Shown: piece by piece, positions 46,538-55,321 of the stretch
How the letters are laid out: each line of letters opens with the position of its first letter
Numbering within the stretch: position 1 is the first letter of the stretch
NCBI RefSeq assembly: GCF_001750145.1
Contig: NZ_CP015732.1
Location: 2,728,001 to 2,792,000, forward strand
DNA from: Arthrobacter sp. U41
GTDB lineage: Bacteria; Actinomycetota; Actinomycetes; Actinomycetales; Micrococcaceae
DNA: 64,000 bases
Reading direction: 5' to 3'
The notes under the pieces: model-generated
The model's input: only the letters and a program-made list of their open reading frames with translations
The model's database searches: none
Told to the model about the DNA's origin: nothing
Program-made: the position numbers and the translations under genes

Positions 46538-47725
46538 GCGTTCCACGAGCCCGCTGATGAGGGCGACGCCGAGGCCCAGGATGGCGAGCCCGGCTCCGAC
46601 CAGGGCGGGCGCGACGTAGCCCCAGCCCCAGGCGATCACGAGGCCGCCGAGGAAGGCTCCCAAGGCGTTGGCGACGTTGAGGGCCGCATGGTTGAGCGAG
46701 GAGGCCAGCGAGGGCGCATCCGGGGAAGCATCCAGCAGCCGGGTCTGCAGCGCCGGGACCAGCAATGAACCGGCGCCGCCGACGACGAAGACCATCACGT
46801 AGGCGGACCACGGCCAGTGCACGGCGACGGCGTAGACCACCAGGGCCACGGCGATACCGGGCAGCACCCAGTAGATCGTTCCCATTACGGACCTGTCCGC
46901 GATCCGGCCGCCGACGATGTTGCCGGCCACCATACCCAGCCCGTACAGCGCGACGACCAGCGGGAGCCACGCCGCGGGAATGCCCGCCACCGAGGTCATG
47001 GTGTGGGCGATGTAGGTGTAGGTGGCGAAGAAACCGCCGAAGCCGACAATGCCGATCAGGATCGCCAGCCAGACCTGGAGCCGTTTGAGGGCGCCCAGTT
47101 CCCGGCGGAAGCTCGCGTCGGCGTGCGGCTGCTGGAACGGCAGGAACTTCCAGAGCATCACCAGCGTGAGAATGCCGATCACACCTACCAGCAGGAACAG
47201 CAGCCGCCAGCCGTAGGTCTGGCCCAGCCAGGTGCCAAAGGGGACGCCGATGACGTTGGAGACGGTCAGGCCGGCCATGACCATCGAGATGGCCCAGCCG
47301 CGCTTGGTCGGCGCGACCAGTGACGCCGCGATCACGGCCGCGACGCCGAAGAAGGCTCCGTGGGGCAGCCCGGCGGCGAAGCGCGACACCAGCATGGTGC
47401 CGTAGTCGGGTGCGATAAAGGACGTCAGATTCGCGATACTGAAGAACAGCATCAGTCCCAGGGCCAGGTACTTCCGCGGCATCCTGGCACCGACAGCAGC
47501 CAGCAGCGGGGCCCCGACCACCACACCGAGGGCGTAAGCGGAGATGAGGTGGCCCGCTTCCGGGGTGCTGATGTTCAGCCCTTGCTCGACCTCCTTGAGC
47601 AGGCCCATCATGGTGAACTCCGTGGTGCCGATGCCGAATCCGCCCATGGCAAGGGAAAGGATGGCAAGGGCCAGGTGGCGGGTGCCGGTTTTGCGCGCCA
47701 GCGGGGCGTGTGTGGTGGTAGTCAT
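46517..47725 (-). CDS. MFS exporter, DHA1/AraJ type
   Basis: 402 residues with twelve hydrophobic segments. The N-terminal signature MGGFGIGTTEFTMMGLL followed by SAYALGVVVGAPLLAAVGARMPRK is typical of the DHA1 drug/sugar-efflux family (AraJ, CmlA-like). A longer frame starts 31 codons upstream; ATG 47725 (MTTTTHAPLAR) is preferred because the family begins there. Substrate unknown. Confidence 0.9.
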   Translation of the reverse strand: MTTTTHAPLARKTGTRHLALAILSLAMGGFGIGTTEFTMMGLLKEVEQGLNISTPEAGHLISAYALGVVVGAPLLAAVGARMPRKYLALGLMLFFSIANLTSFIAPDYGTMLVSRFAAGLPHGAFFGVAAVIAASLVAPTKRGWAISMVMAGLTVSNVIGVPFGTWLGQTYGWRLLFLLVGVIGILTLVMLWKFLPFQQPHADASFRRELGALKRLQVWLAILIGIVGFGGFFATYTYIAHTMTSVAGIPAAWLPLVVALYGLGMVAGNIVGGRIADRSVMGTIYWVLPGIAVALVVYAVAVHWPWSAYVMVFVVGGAGSLLVPALQTRLLDASPDAPSLASSLNHAALNVANALGAFLGGLVIAWGWGYVAPALVGAGLAILGLGVALISGLVERKRPLVR

Positions 47726-47882
47726 TCGTCTGCTTTTCGGGGACGTCCCCGGCTGGAGCCAGGAGAATGCGGCAATAAAATCTGATGTGTGAGCTGATCT
47801 GTGTAACGGGGCAGGCACGCCCGGTATTCCGGGTCCTCAGGACGGCGGCCACCTCCATTCTCCCCTAAGCCGACGCCGGCCC

Positions 47883-47888
47883 TAGACT
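47883..47888 (+). promoter_or_regulatory. Leaderless -10 (TAGACT) of the Nudix gene
   Basis: TAGACT plus six bases, then GTG 47895. Confidence 0.55.
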
Positions 47889-47894
47889 TGGGGC

Positions 47895-48350
47895 GTGACT
47901 GGACTGATCAGCGTCGCAGGCGGCGCCGTACTGGATTCCCTGGCCGAACCCGGCCGGCTGCTCGTGGCGCGACGGACGGCGCCCCCGCACTTCGCCGGCA
48001 TGTGGGAGTTCCCCGGCGGCAAGGTCGAGTCCGGCGAGACGGCCGAGCAGGCGCTGCACCGCGAGCTGCTCGAAGAGCTTGGCGTGCGTGTCCGGCTGGG
48101 CGATGAACTGGCCGGCGGGTCCGCCGACGGCTGGCCGCTCAACGAGCGCGCCGCGATGCGGGTGTGGTTCGCAGAACTGCTCGACGGCGTTCCCCGCCCG
48201 CTCCAGGACCACGATGAGCTGCGCTGGATCGACATCCGGAACCGCGAAGAGGTGCTGGCCCTGCCGTGGATTCCGGCTGACCTGCCTATTGTCGAGGCGT
48301 TGCTGGACAGGCTTCAGATACCGGATTCAACGGCCGTGTCCGCGCGCTGA
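47895..48350 (+). CDS. Nudix hydrolase, MutT-like
   Basis: 151 residues with a complete Nudix box GGKVESGETAEQALHREL LEELGV (about residues 40-62; G-x5-E-x7-REL-x-EE-x-G). The length and the ARRTAPPHFAGMWEFPGGK segment resemble 8-oxo-dGTP/(d)CTP-cleaning MutT enzymes, so nucleotide-pool sanitation is likely. Single gene. Confidence 0.9.
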   Translation: MTGLISVAGGAVLDSLAEPGRLLVARRTAPPHFAGMWEFPGGKVESGETAEQALHRELLEELGVRVRLGDELAGGSADGWPLNERAAMRVWFAELLDGVPRPLQDHDELRWIDIRNREEVLALPWIPADLPIVEALLDRLQIPDSTAVSAR

Positions 48351-48435
48351 GGCACGGCTCGGGGCCCGCCGTGGCCCACCTCTCGCCAAAGCGTGACGCA
48401 TGTGACTACGCTGAAGCGAACCGAGAGGAGTACCC

Positions 48436-49593
48436 GTGCAGGTCGGTGTCAGGCGGGAGCAACGTGCAGGGGAGCGGCGGGTTGCCGCCACGCCGGAGAC
48501 GGTGCAGCAACTCACGGCCCTCGGCCTGGACGTGGCGGTGGAGAGCAACGCGGGCACGGCGGCCGGCTATCCGGACGCAGCCTTCGCCGCAGCCGGAGCG
48601 GCAATCGTTCCGGAGCTGACCGCCGAATCCCTGGATGTGCTCCTGCACGTCCGGCCGCTGGAACCGCAGACCGCCGCAGGACTCCGGCCCGGCACCATCA
48701 CGATCGGGTTCGCCTCGCCGGCGTCGGAGCTGGCAGCGGTGGGCGCCCTTGCCGCCGCGGGCGTGACCTCCTTCGCCCTCGAGCTGGTGCCGCGCATCTC
48801 CCGGGCCCAGTCCATGGACGCGCTCAGCTCCCAGTCGCTGGTCTCCGGCTACCGCGCCGTTCTCGAGGCGGCCCTGCGCTACCCCAGGTTCTTCCCGCTC
48901 TACATGACGGCCGCCGGAACGATCCCGCCCGCACGGGTGCTCATCCTGGGCGCCGGCGTCGCCGGGCTGCAGGCCATCGGCACCGCGAAACGCCTCGGGG
49001 CCAGGGTCTCCGCCAACGACATCCGGGCCGCTTCCGCCGACGAGGTCGCCTCGATGGGCGGCACCTTCATCAATCTGGATCTGGACGCTCGAACTGCGGA
49101 CACGTCCGCTGAGGGCAGCGGCGGCTACGCCCGGGAGCTCGGCGAGGACCGGGCCAAACGCCAGCGCGCCCTCCTGGCCCCGCACGTCGCGGCGGCGGAT
49201 GTCCTCATCACCACGGCGGCCATCCCCGGCCGCCCGGCCCCCCTGCTGGTGACCTCGGCCATGGTGGCCGGAATGCGGGCCGGTTCCGTCGTCGTCGACC
49301 TTGCGGCGGAATCCGGCGGGAACGTCGAAGGCGTCATCGCGGGCCGGGACGTCCAGGTCCCGGTGGACGGCGGTTCCGTGACCCTGGTGGGGCTGCAGGA
49401 CGCCGCCTCGGCGATGCCTTTTGATGCTTCCCGGCTGTTTGCCAAGAATGTCGCGAACCTGTTGGCCCTGATGACCGCCGACGGCAAGGTCGTCCCGGAC
49501 TTCGACGACGAAGTCGTCGCGGGCGCCTGCCTCACCCACGGCGGCTCCATCCGTCATGCCGCCACCGCCCAAGCCCTGGAGGCCCTCAAATGA
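48436..49593 (+). CDS. pntAA: NAD(P) transhydrogenase subunit alpha part 1 (NAD-binding)
   Basis: 385 residues, soluble domain I. It binds NAD(H) and transfers hydride to NADP. The N-terminal VGVRREQRAGERRVAATPETV and Rossmann loop RVLILGAGVAGLQAIGTAKRLGA (about residue 170) are diagnostic. The GTG follows GAGAGGAG. It ends in the ATG of the next gene (ATGA); the three-subunit split pntAA-pntAB-pntB is the actinobacterial/alphaproteobacterial form. Confidence 0.95.
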   Translation: MQVGVRREQRAGERRVAATPETVQQLTALGLDVAVESNAGTAAGYPDAAFAAAGAAIVPELTAESLDVLLHVRPLEPQTAAGLRPGTITIGFASPASELAAVGALAAAGVTSFALELVPRISRAQSMDALSSQSLVSGYRAVLEAALRYPRFFPLYMTAAGTIPPARVLILGAGVAGLQAIGTAKRLGARVSANDIRAASADEVASMGGTFINLDLDARTADTSAEGSGGYARELGEDRAKRQRALLAPHVAAADVLITTAAIPGRPAPLLVTSAMVAGMRAGSVVVDLAAESGGNVEGVIAGRDVQVPVDGGSVTLVGLQDAASAMPFDASRLFAKNVANLLALMTADGKVVPDFDDEVVAGACLTHGGSIRHAATAQALEALK

Positions 49594-49910
49594 TGGATCC
49601 GATTACACTGCTGACCGTGGTGGTGCTCGCCGTGTTCGTAGGATTCGAAGTCGTCTCCAAGGTGACCAGCAAGCTGCACACACCGCTGATGTCCGGTGCC
49701 AACGCCATCCACGGCATCATCCTGGTGGGGGCCATCATCGTGGCCGGCCAGGCCGGTGACCCGTGGCTGCTGACGATCGCCCTCATCGCCGTGGTGCTGG
49801 CGACTGCCAACCTGGTCGGCGGATTTGTGGTGACGGACCGGATGCTGGAGATGTTCGCCACCCGGAAGCCTGCCGGACCCCGTGCCGGCCCGGGGGAGGG
49901 CAGCAAATGA
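49590..49910 (+). CDS. pntAB: NAD(P) transhydrogenase subunit alpha part 2 (membrane)
   Basis: 106 residues with three or four transmembrane helices; proton channel component. LLTVVVLAVFVGFEVVSKV and the conserved HTPLMSGANAIHGIILVGA segment mark the family. Its ATG overlaps the pntAA stop and its stop overlaps the pntB ATG. Confidence 0.95.
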   Translation: MMDPITLLTVVVLAVFVGFEVVSKVTSKLHTPLMSGANAIHGIILVGAIIVAGQAGDPWLLTIALIAVVLATANLVGGFVVTDRMLEMFATRKPAGPRAGPGEGSK

Positions 49911-51280
49911 GCGTCCTTGGTCCGGGGTGGACGTCCCTGTTCTACCTCGTGGCCGCGGTCTGCTTCATCCTCGCATTGAAGGGCCTGAGCTCTCCCCGGA
50001 CCGCCCGGCGGGGCAACGCCATCGGGGCGGCCGGCGCCCTCGTGGCCGTGGTGACGGTGTTCCTCTCGGCGAAACTGGAGAACATCCCGCTGATCATCGC
50101 CGCGATCGCCGCCGGTTCCGCCGTGGCCGTTCCGGTGGCCCGGCGCGTGCAGATGACCCAAATGCCCCAACTGGTCGCCCTGTTCAACGGGGTCGGCGGC
50201 GGAGCGGCCGCGCTGGTCGCGGTGCTCGAACTCGGCCACAGCGGGGATCCCTGGGTGCGGCTGGCCGTGGTGTTCACGATGCTGGTCGGCTCGGTGTCCT
50301 TTGCCGGGTCGGCCGTGACGGTGGGCAAACTGCAGGAACTGATCAGCACCCGCCCGCTGCTTTTCCCCGGCATGCCGGCGGTGATGGGCGTTGTGGTGCT
50401 GGGGGCCGCCGCGGCCGGAGGCCTCGTCATCGCCACAGGATCCGTCGGCTGGGCCATGGCCCTGCTGGTGCTGGGCCTGGTGGCCGGCCTCCTGCTGGTG
50501 CTTCCCGTCGGCGGGGCCGACGTGCCGATCGTGATCTCGCTGCTCAACGCCTTCACCGGGCTCGCGGTTGCTGCCTCCGGCATCGTGCTGGGCAATGTGC
50601 TCCTGCTCGTCGCCGGCACGCTCGTCGGGGCCAGCGGTACCATCCTGACCAAAGTGATGGCGTCCGCCATGGGCCGGGGCGTTACGGGCATCATGTTCGG
50701 AGCGTTCCGGGGAGGCTCGACCGCGGGATCAACTGTGCAGAGCGACCGGCCGGTGCGCTCCTCCTCTCCCGAGGACGTCGCAGTCCAGCTCGGCTACGCG
50801 CAGCGTGTGGTGATTGTCCCCGGCTACGGACTCGCCGTGGCCCAGGGCCAGCACACCATCGCCGAGCTCGCCACTGCCCTGGCGGCCCGCGGCGTCGAGG
50901 TGGTCTTTGCCATCCACCCGGTGGCCGGGCGGATGCCGGGCCACATGAACGTGCTGCTCGCGGAAGCGAATGTCCCCTATGAGGCTCTGAAGGAGCTGGA
51001 GGAAGCCAACCCGGAGTTCCCGAACACGGACGTGGCCCTCGTCGTGGGCGCCAACGATGTCGTCAACCCGGCGGCCAAGTCAACCCCCGGCGCACCGATT
51101 TACGGGATGCCGATCCTGGAGGTGGCCCAGGCCGGGCAGGTGGTGTTCCTCAAACGCTCCATGCGGCCGGGCTTCGCCGGAATCGAGAACGAGCTGCTGT
51201 TTGATCCGAAGACCACGCTCCTGTTTGGGGACGCCAAGGAATCGCTCACCCGTGTCCTGGGCGCCGTGAAGGCCCTCTAG
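49907..51280 (+). CDS. pntB: NAD(P) transhydrogenase subunit beta
   Basis: 457 residues: about eight or nine transmembrane helices (1-260) and the soluble NADP(H)-binding domain III (about 285-457) with VVIVPGYGLAVAQGQHTIAEL and HPVAGRMPGHMNVLLAEANVPY. It couples proton entry to NADPH formation. The frame is open upstream inside pntAB; ATG 49907 overlaps the pntAB stop and is chosen. Confidence 0.96.
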   Translation: MSVLGPGWTSLFYLVAAVCFILALKGLSSPRTARRGNAIGAAGALVAVVTVFLSAKLENIPLIIAAIAAGSAVAVPVARRVQMTQMPQLVALFNGVGGGAAALVAVLELGHSGDPWVRLAVVFTMLVGSVSFAGSAVTVGKLQELISTRPLLFPGMPAVMGVVVLGAAAAGGLVIATGSVGWAMALLVLGLVAGLLLVLPVGGADVPIVISLLNAFTGLAVAASGIVLGNVLLLVAGTLVGASGTILTKVMASAMGRGVTGIMFGAFRGGSTAGSTVQSDRPVRSSSPEDVAVQLGYAQRVVIVPGYGLAVAQGQHTIAELATALAARGVEVVFAIHPVAGRMPGHMNVLLAEANVPYEALKELEEANPEFPNTDVALVVGANDVVNPAAKSTPGAPIYGMPILEVAQAGQVVFLKRSMRPGFAGIENELLFDPKTTLLFGDAKESLTRVLGAVKAL

Positions 51281-51331
51281 AACTCCCTCTGTAAGGGACC
51301 GCTAAAACGCCCGGTAGAACAGAGTGTGCTG

Positions 51332-52531
51332 CTAGAACAGGGTGGGCTGCGCCGCCTCGGTTCCGGCCCGCGCGCGGGCCGGAGGTGCCGCCGCCCCGGG
51401 GATGCTGCCGGCCGGGTACTGCGCCTCCTCATCCCGGGGATCATTGCTGCCGGGATCGTCGTTGAGATCGCGGTGGCTGAAACCCTGCGATCCCAGGAAA
51501 CCATGCCGGCCCTTGAAATACCGGATGCGGCCCGACAGCCAGGCCCGGTATTCCTTGGAGGCATAGGAGCCGGTTCCGTAGAGCCGGCGGTACCTGCCGG
51601 CGAGCTGGGGATGTTCCCTGGCGATCCACTGCATAAACCACTCCCGGGTTCCGGGCTTGAGGTAGAGGGCTCCTGCGGTGACGCCGGTGGCGCCCGCCGC
51701 AGCCAGCGAGCCGAACAGCGAATCCAGTGCCTCGTCGCTGTCCGAGAGCCACGGCAGGATGGGCATGGCCATCACCCCGCAGGGCAGCCCCGCCTCCCGG
51801 AGCCGCGTGATCAGTTTCAGGCGGGCCCGGGGACCGGGTGTCCCCGGCTCCACCGCTTCGGAGAGCCGCTCGTCCGTCATCGCCAGAGAGATGCCAACCC
51901 CCACGGGAACCTGGGCCGCGGCATGCTTCAGGAGCGGGATGTCCCGGGCCAGCAGGGTGCCCTTGGTCAGGATCGACAGGGGAGTGCCGGAATCGGCCAG
52001 CGCCCCGATGATGCCCGGCATCAGCTGGTAGCGGCCCTCGGCCCGCTGGTACGGATCGGTGTTGGTGCCCAGGGCCACATGCTGCCGCCCCCAGGAGGGC
52101 CTGGCCAGTTCCCGGCGCAGGACCTCAGCGGCGTTGATCTTGACCACCACCTGGCTGTCGAAGTCCAGCCCGGCATCGAAGTCGAGGTAGGTGTGGCTCT
52201 TCCGGGCGAAACAGTAGACACAGGCGTGGCTGCAGCCGCGGTAGGGGTTGATGGTCCACTCAAACGGCATCCGCGAACCGGCGGCCACTTTGTTGAGCAC
52301 CGATTTGGCGGTGACCTCATGGAAAGTGACCCCGGCGAACTCGGGGGTGGTCACGGAACGCACCAGCCCGATCAGGGGCAGCAGGGGATCGGTGGTCGGG
52401 GCGGCCGGGGACGCGCTGCCTGTGCTGCCGCCGGCAGGCGTGGTGACACGCGGTGCGCCGAGTCCCGGGGCCTGGTCGGGGATGACCGTGTCCGCGGGCG
52501 CCGGTTTCAGTGCTTGTGCGTCCCATCTCAT
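51332..52531 (-). CDS. Rv2578c-like radical SAM protein
   Basis: 399 residues. The radical-SAM cluster motif is RGCSHACVYCFAR (about residue 99). ALGTNTDPYQRAEGRYQLMPGII and the C-terminal GFLGSQGFSHRDL-type tail are typical of the Rv2578c/SplB-related family, whose reaction is unknown; a DNA-repair role has been considered because of spore-photoproduct-lyase resemblance and SOS control. The first 50 residues are Ala/Pro-rich. A transposable element now separates the gene from its -35 and splits its SOS box. Confidence 0.85.
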   Translation of the reverse strand: MRWDAQALKPAPADTVIPDQAPGLGAPRVTTPAGGSTGSASPAAPTTDPLLPLIGLVRSVTTPEFAGVTFHEVTAKSVLNKVAAGSRMPFEWTINPYRGCSHACVYCFARKSHTYLDFDAGLDFDSQVVVKINAAEVLRRELARPSWGRQHVALGTNTDPYQRAEGRYQLMPGIIGALADSGTPLSILTKGTLLARDIPLLKHAAAQVPVGVGISLAMTDERLSEAVEPGTPGPRARLKLITRLREAGLPCGVMAMPILPWLSDSDEALDSLFGSLAAAGATGVTAGALYLKPGTREWFMQWIAREHPQLAGRYRRLYGTGSYASKEYRAWLSGRIRYFKGRHGFLGSQGFSHRDLNDDPGSNDPRDEEAQYPAGSIPGAAAPPARARAGTEAAQPTLF

Positions 52532-52539
52532 GGCTCTAT

Positions 52540-52551
52540 TCGAATGTATGT
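52540..52551. promoter_or_regulatory. Left part of a split LexA box (radical SAM gene)
   Basis: TCGAATGTATGT here joins TTCTA at 55528-55531 once the inserted element and one copy of its 8-bp duplication are removed, giving TCGAAT-GTAT-GTTCTA, the same form as the recA and lexA boxes. Confidence 0.6.
52544..52551. repeat. Target-site duplication, left copy (ATGTATGT)
   Basis: The same eight bases recur at 55520-55527, directly after the right inverted repeat. Eight-base duplications are characteristic of IS1595-family insertion. Confidence 0.85.
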
Positions 52552-52575
52552 ATTGGGTATCTGCTTAGCTGAAGT
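52552..52575 (+). repeat. Outer inverted repeat, left
   Basis: 24 bases from ATTGGGTATC to GCTGAAGT, matched perfectly by the inverted sequence at 55496-55519. Confidence 0.9.
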
Positions 52576-53534
52576 CAGTCCGCAGATGCGGAACTGACCA
52601 GATTCTTCAGAGGCACGGGGCCGGTGTTCATGCACTGTTGGAGCAGCCGGTGGAACAACAGCCCGCGGCTGGCTGACGTCCTGCGGTTGAAGCGGAACGT
52701 GAACTCGTCCAGGTAGTAGGCCAGCTGTTCCCGGGAGATGCCCTGGTGCAGGGTGCCGTCAATCCAGCGCTTGAGCTGGGAGGCCGCCATATGCACTGCA
52801 GGCATGTTGACGTGCGCCGGGACGTCCGAACCGAGCTGGGTGAAGTATTCGTGCTTGTAGCCAAGCTTGGCGAACCGCCTCAGCTGCCTCGCTCCGTCCG
52901 TGCGGATAGTGGAACCCGGGGCGACGACACGTTGGCCGAATTTCACCAATGCGAGCCTCCGGTCGGCCGGCCCGGGCTCGAGGCGGATGCGCCCGATCCG
53001 GTTATGGTCCAGATGCTCCGCGGCGATCAGGACGGAGATCTTGTCAGAGCCAAGACCGGGCTTGCCGCGGGCCAAGCCCCCGATGAAGCTCTCGTCGACT
53101 TCGACCGTCCCGGAGAGTACTTCCCGGTCGGGCCGGACCATGGCCCGGCGGAACTTATGCATCCAGGCCCACGCCGTTTCGTAGGAGCCCAATCCCAGAA
53201 CCCGCTGCAGGCCGAGGGCGGACACGCCGTTCTTCTGCGCGGTGACAAACCAAACCGCGGCAAACCATGTGCGCAGCGGAGTGCGGGTGCGGTCAAATAT
53301 GGTCCCGGCCGTCACCGACGTCCGACGTGAACATACCCGGCACATCCAGAGTCCGGCACCTGTACGCCAGTAGTCGCCGCCACCACATCTGGGGCAGATG
53401 AATCCATCCGGCCAACGCAGCTTGGCCAGGTACTCAAGACACGCATCATCGGTGCTGAACCAGTCCTGAAACTGCCCGAATGTCCTGGGATAGTCCACGC
53501 CTGCGCGCGGCATCTGCGGCGGTAAATCGGCCAT
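52575..53534 (-). CDS. IS1595-family transposase
   Basis: 319 residues. An N-terminal zinc ribbon (FICPRCGGGDYW ... MCRVC, about residues 46-66) precedes the DDE nuclease domain with GTVEVDESFIGG (first Asp, about 142) and TIRTDGARQLRRF (second Asp, about 215). The C-terminal region ends in the left inverted repeat. It appears intact and possibly active. Confidence 0.92.
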   Translation of the reverse strand: MADLPPQMPRAGVDYPRTFGQFQDWFSTDDACLEYLAKLRWPDGFICPRCGGGDYWRTGAGLWMCRVCSRRTSVTAGTIFDRTRTPLRTWFAAVWFVTAQKNGVSALGLQRVLGLGSYETAWAWMHKFRRAMVRPDREVLSGTVEVDESFIGGLARGKPGLGSDKISVLIAAEHLDHNRIGRIRLEPGPADRRLALVKFGQRVVAPGSTIRTDGARQLRRFAKLGYKHEYFTQLGSDVPAHVNMPAVHMAASQLKRWIDGTLHQGISREQLAYYLDEFTFRFNRRTSASRGLLFHRLLQQCMNTGPVPLKNLVSSASAD

Positions 53535-53545
53535 ACGCCAGTCTA

Positions 53546-53559
53546 CTTCAGCTAAGCAG
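53546..53559 (-). repeat. Truncated inner inverted repeat of the left IS copy
   Basis: CTTCAGCTAAGCAG is present, but the terminal ATACCCAAT that should follow is replaced by cargo sequence (CGACGAAG). Confidence 0.8.
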
Positions 53560-53848
53560 CGACGAAGTAGCTCGTGAAACCGCCGTCGCCGCTCGCTACA
53601 CCCGAGATGGCTTCATTAATGTCGTCCAGCGGCCAGCTCTTCGGTTGGAGCACCGAGATATCGATCGTCCCGCTCCCCAACATGGCCGCGAGTTCCATTG
53701 CCTCGGCGGACGTGAACCAGACCGAGCCGAGGAGTTCCATCTGCTCGTTCATCCACCACTTCACATCGACGCTGAGGTCACCTGCCGTTCCGCCGATATT
53801 GATGATTCGGCCGCCTCGTCTCACGCCGTGCATTGCATCCTTGAGAAG
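53552..53848 (-). pseudogene. C-terminal fragment of a zinc-type/quinone alcohol dehydrogenase
   Basis: About 97 codons: RRGGRIINIGG (Rossmann strand), a central MNEQMELLGSVWFT and PLDDINEAISGV, typical of the medium-chain dehydrogenase C-terminus. It lacks the N-terminal catalytic domain. Its stop codon (TAG) comes from the IS inverted repeat, showing a fusion at the junction. Confidence 0.75.
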
Positions 53849-53871
53849 AGGTTGGCGGGCTCCTCCGCAGC

Positions 53872-54084
53872 AAGCTCTTTCCCAATGGTGAGGCGAGAAT
53901 CAGCGCCGTCGATCTCGGCGGTGTTGTGCTCGACCTGACCTACGGTGGCATAGCGGTCTTCCTCAACGTCAACACCGCGGACAGATGGTGCGGCAAGTCC
54001 TCACCGCTTTCCGCAGTTCGGTCCGAGTGGCACACGCAGACTGACTTTCACCTTTTGAGGCACGCAGTCGGATCTATCGAGTAG
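53872..54084 (+). other. Unidentified gene remnant in the IS cargo
   Basis: An open stretch of about 70 codons (KLFPNGEARISAVDLGGVVL ... AVGSIE) without a start codon of its own. LDLTYGGIAVF faintly recalls the proline-racemase superfamily. It abuts the dehydrogenase fragment head to tail and is probably a decayed piece. Confidence 0.3.
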
Positions 54085-54209
54085 CGGCGTCAACGTCATC
54101 TGTGATCCGATGACCGACAACAGTTGCAATGTCACGGGAGCAGCAATGTCACGGGAGCATCGGCCAACACAGTCGGCCGGCCGATGCTGACGGTTTCGTT
54201 GTTCGGGGA

Positions 54210-54584
54210 CTAGGCAGGCTTGGCGTAGGTGGCCGCACTCATGATTTCATAGCCCACGAATGCCTCATCGCCTTCGACCCAGGCATCATGGCCAGCGGGA
54301 ATTGTATAGGCGTCGCCGACGCTAATTGTGGCGCGCGTTCCGTCCTCCATCTCCACTGTTAACGTTCCGGCGGTGCAGAACCCCAGATGGTTATTCTGGC
54401 AACTGTCGGTGTGGACCACGGTCTTGACGGTCTCGGACCACCGCCAGCCAGGCTCAAAAGTGAACCTGCCCAAGGTGGTATCACCGAGGGTGACCACGTC
54501 AACCTCGGTCTTGGGTGGTCGGCGCTTTTCATCGGGTTCGTTGAATGACTTAAATTCAAGGGCTTTGACAGTTACTGCGGGCAT
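54210..54584 (-). CDS. Cupin-domain protein
   Basis: 124 residues, apparently complete. The cupin barrel runs from about 38 to 108: FEPGWRWSETVKTVVHTDSC, then NNHLGFCTAGTLTVEM and AYTIPAGHDAWVEGDE. Metal-site histidines are partly present (H in VVHT, H in NNHLG, H in GHDAW). A GGAGGGCAC ribosome-binding site lies before the ATG. It is the only intact cargo gene; function unknown, similar proteins occur beside catabolic genes. Confidence 0.8.
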   Translation of the reverse strand: MPAVTVKALEFKSFNEPDEKRRPPKTEVDVVTLGDTTLGRFTFEPGWRWSETVKTVVHTDSCQNNHLGFCTAGTLTVEMEDGTRATISVGDAYTIPAGHDAWVEGDEAFVGYEIMSAATYAKPA

Positions 54585-54846
54585 TGTGCCCTCCTCAACA
54601 GGGAGTGATTACAACTGTTCATCCGGAAGCGCAATGAGATGCTCCGGGAAAGAGGGTTCGGCAGACACGGGCTGATGTCCGTTCAGCGCGCCTGCCAAAC
54701 GCCTGCGCGCCCAACTCTATCAGCGTGCTCTCAGCGGCAGGCCGTGTCAATATGCACGGCCTCTCGTTGGCCGCAACCTCAGACCCAGCGTCGATGCGTT
54801 GATTAAAGTCTGCGGCTGGGCCTGTTTTCTGGCAGCCGCAAGCGGG
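54585..54846. other. Cargo segment without recognisable gene
   Basis: About 260 bases between the cupin start and the amidohydrolase stop. No convincing coding frame or RNA gene; presumably the cupin promoter plus decayed sequence. Confidence 0.4.
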
Positions 54847-55047
54847 TCACTTAGAGCGGACCTTTGGAGCGAATGCTGGCCGGTTGGTTGTCTGATGCTC
54901 TGGCCACCCGAGAAGGGAACTCGGGTTAGTTGTCATCAGGCGGCATAGAAGATCGTCACCTGCCGCTGTCCGGACCCATGCCAGGATTTCAGCGAATGTA
55001 TTTTCTTCGTGTCCGGTGAATGGCCAGTCGCTGCCGAACAGGAGCCG
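54847..55047 (-). pseudogene. C-terminal fragment of an amidohydrolase
   Basis: Reads RLLFGSDWPFTGHEE, then AEILAWVRTAAGDDLL and LMTTNPSSLLGWPE to a TGA at 54847. The FGSDWP metal-site aspartate and TTNPSSLLGW closing helix are typical of TIM-barrel (2-pyrone-dicarboxylate lactonase-like) amidohydrolases. The rest of the gene is missing; the fragment abuts the MFS piece exactly at 55047. Confidence 0.75.
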
Positions 55048-55321
55048 ACAAAGCCGAAGCCGTCCTGTCGGAGATCGAGACCCAGGTGATCGCTGAAAAG
55101 GGCCCGCTGCCTGCCCCCGCCGAGCCGGTCATCGTCCCGAAGCAGACCAAGGCACCACTCAAGCTCCTGCTCCAGAAAAAGTACCTCGGCCCCACGATCC
55201 TCCTCACAGTCCTCTGGGTGACGCAGACCGTTGGCTTCTTCGGGTACTCCAGCTGGGCACCGACGCCGCTGGCCAAAGAAGGCTTCAGCGTAGAGAACTC
55301 GATCTTCTGCGTAGCACTTAC
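55047..55321 (+). pseudogene. Internal fragment of an MFS transporter
   Basis: Reads DKAEAVLSEIETQV, a Pro-rich linker, then LGPTILLTVLWVTQTVGFFG and SSWAPTPLAKEGFSVENSIF: the central loop and helix 7 of an MFS sugar/aromatic-acid carrier. It is cut at the left by the amidohydrolase fragment and at the right by the second IS copy. Confidence 0.7.

Noticed and set aside
51281..51331. Repeated TAGAACAGxGTG motifs as a regulatory repeat after pntB
   Set aside because: Only two imperfect copies, one of which is the coding end of the radical SAM gene; probably chance.
54129..54362. Plus-strand ORF opposite the cupin gene
   Set aside because: It is the mirror of the cupin frame, which has clear cupin motifs and a ribosome-binding site on the minus strand.
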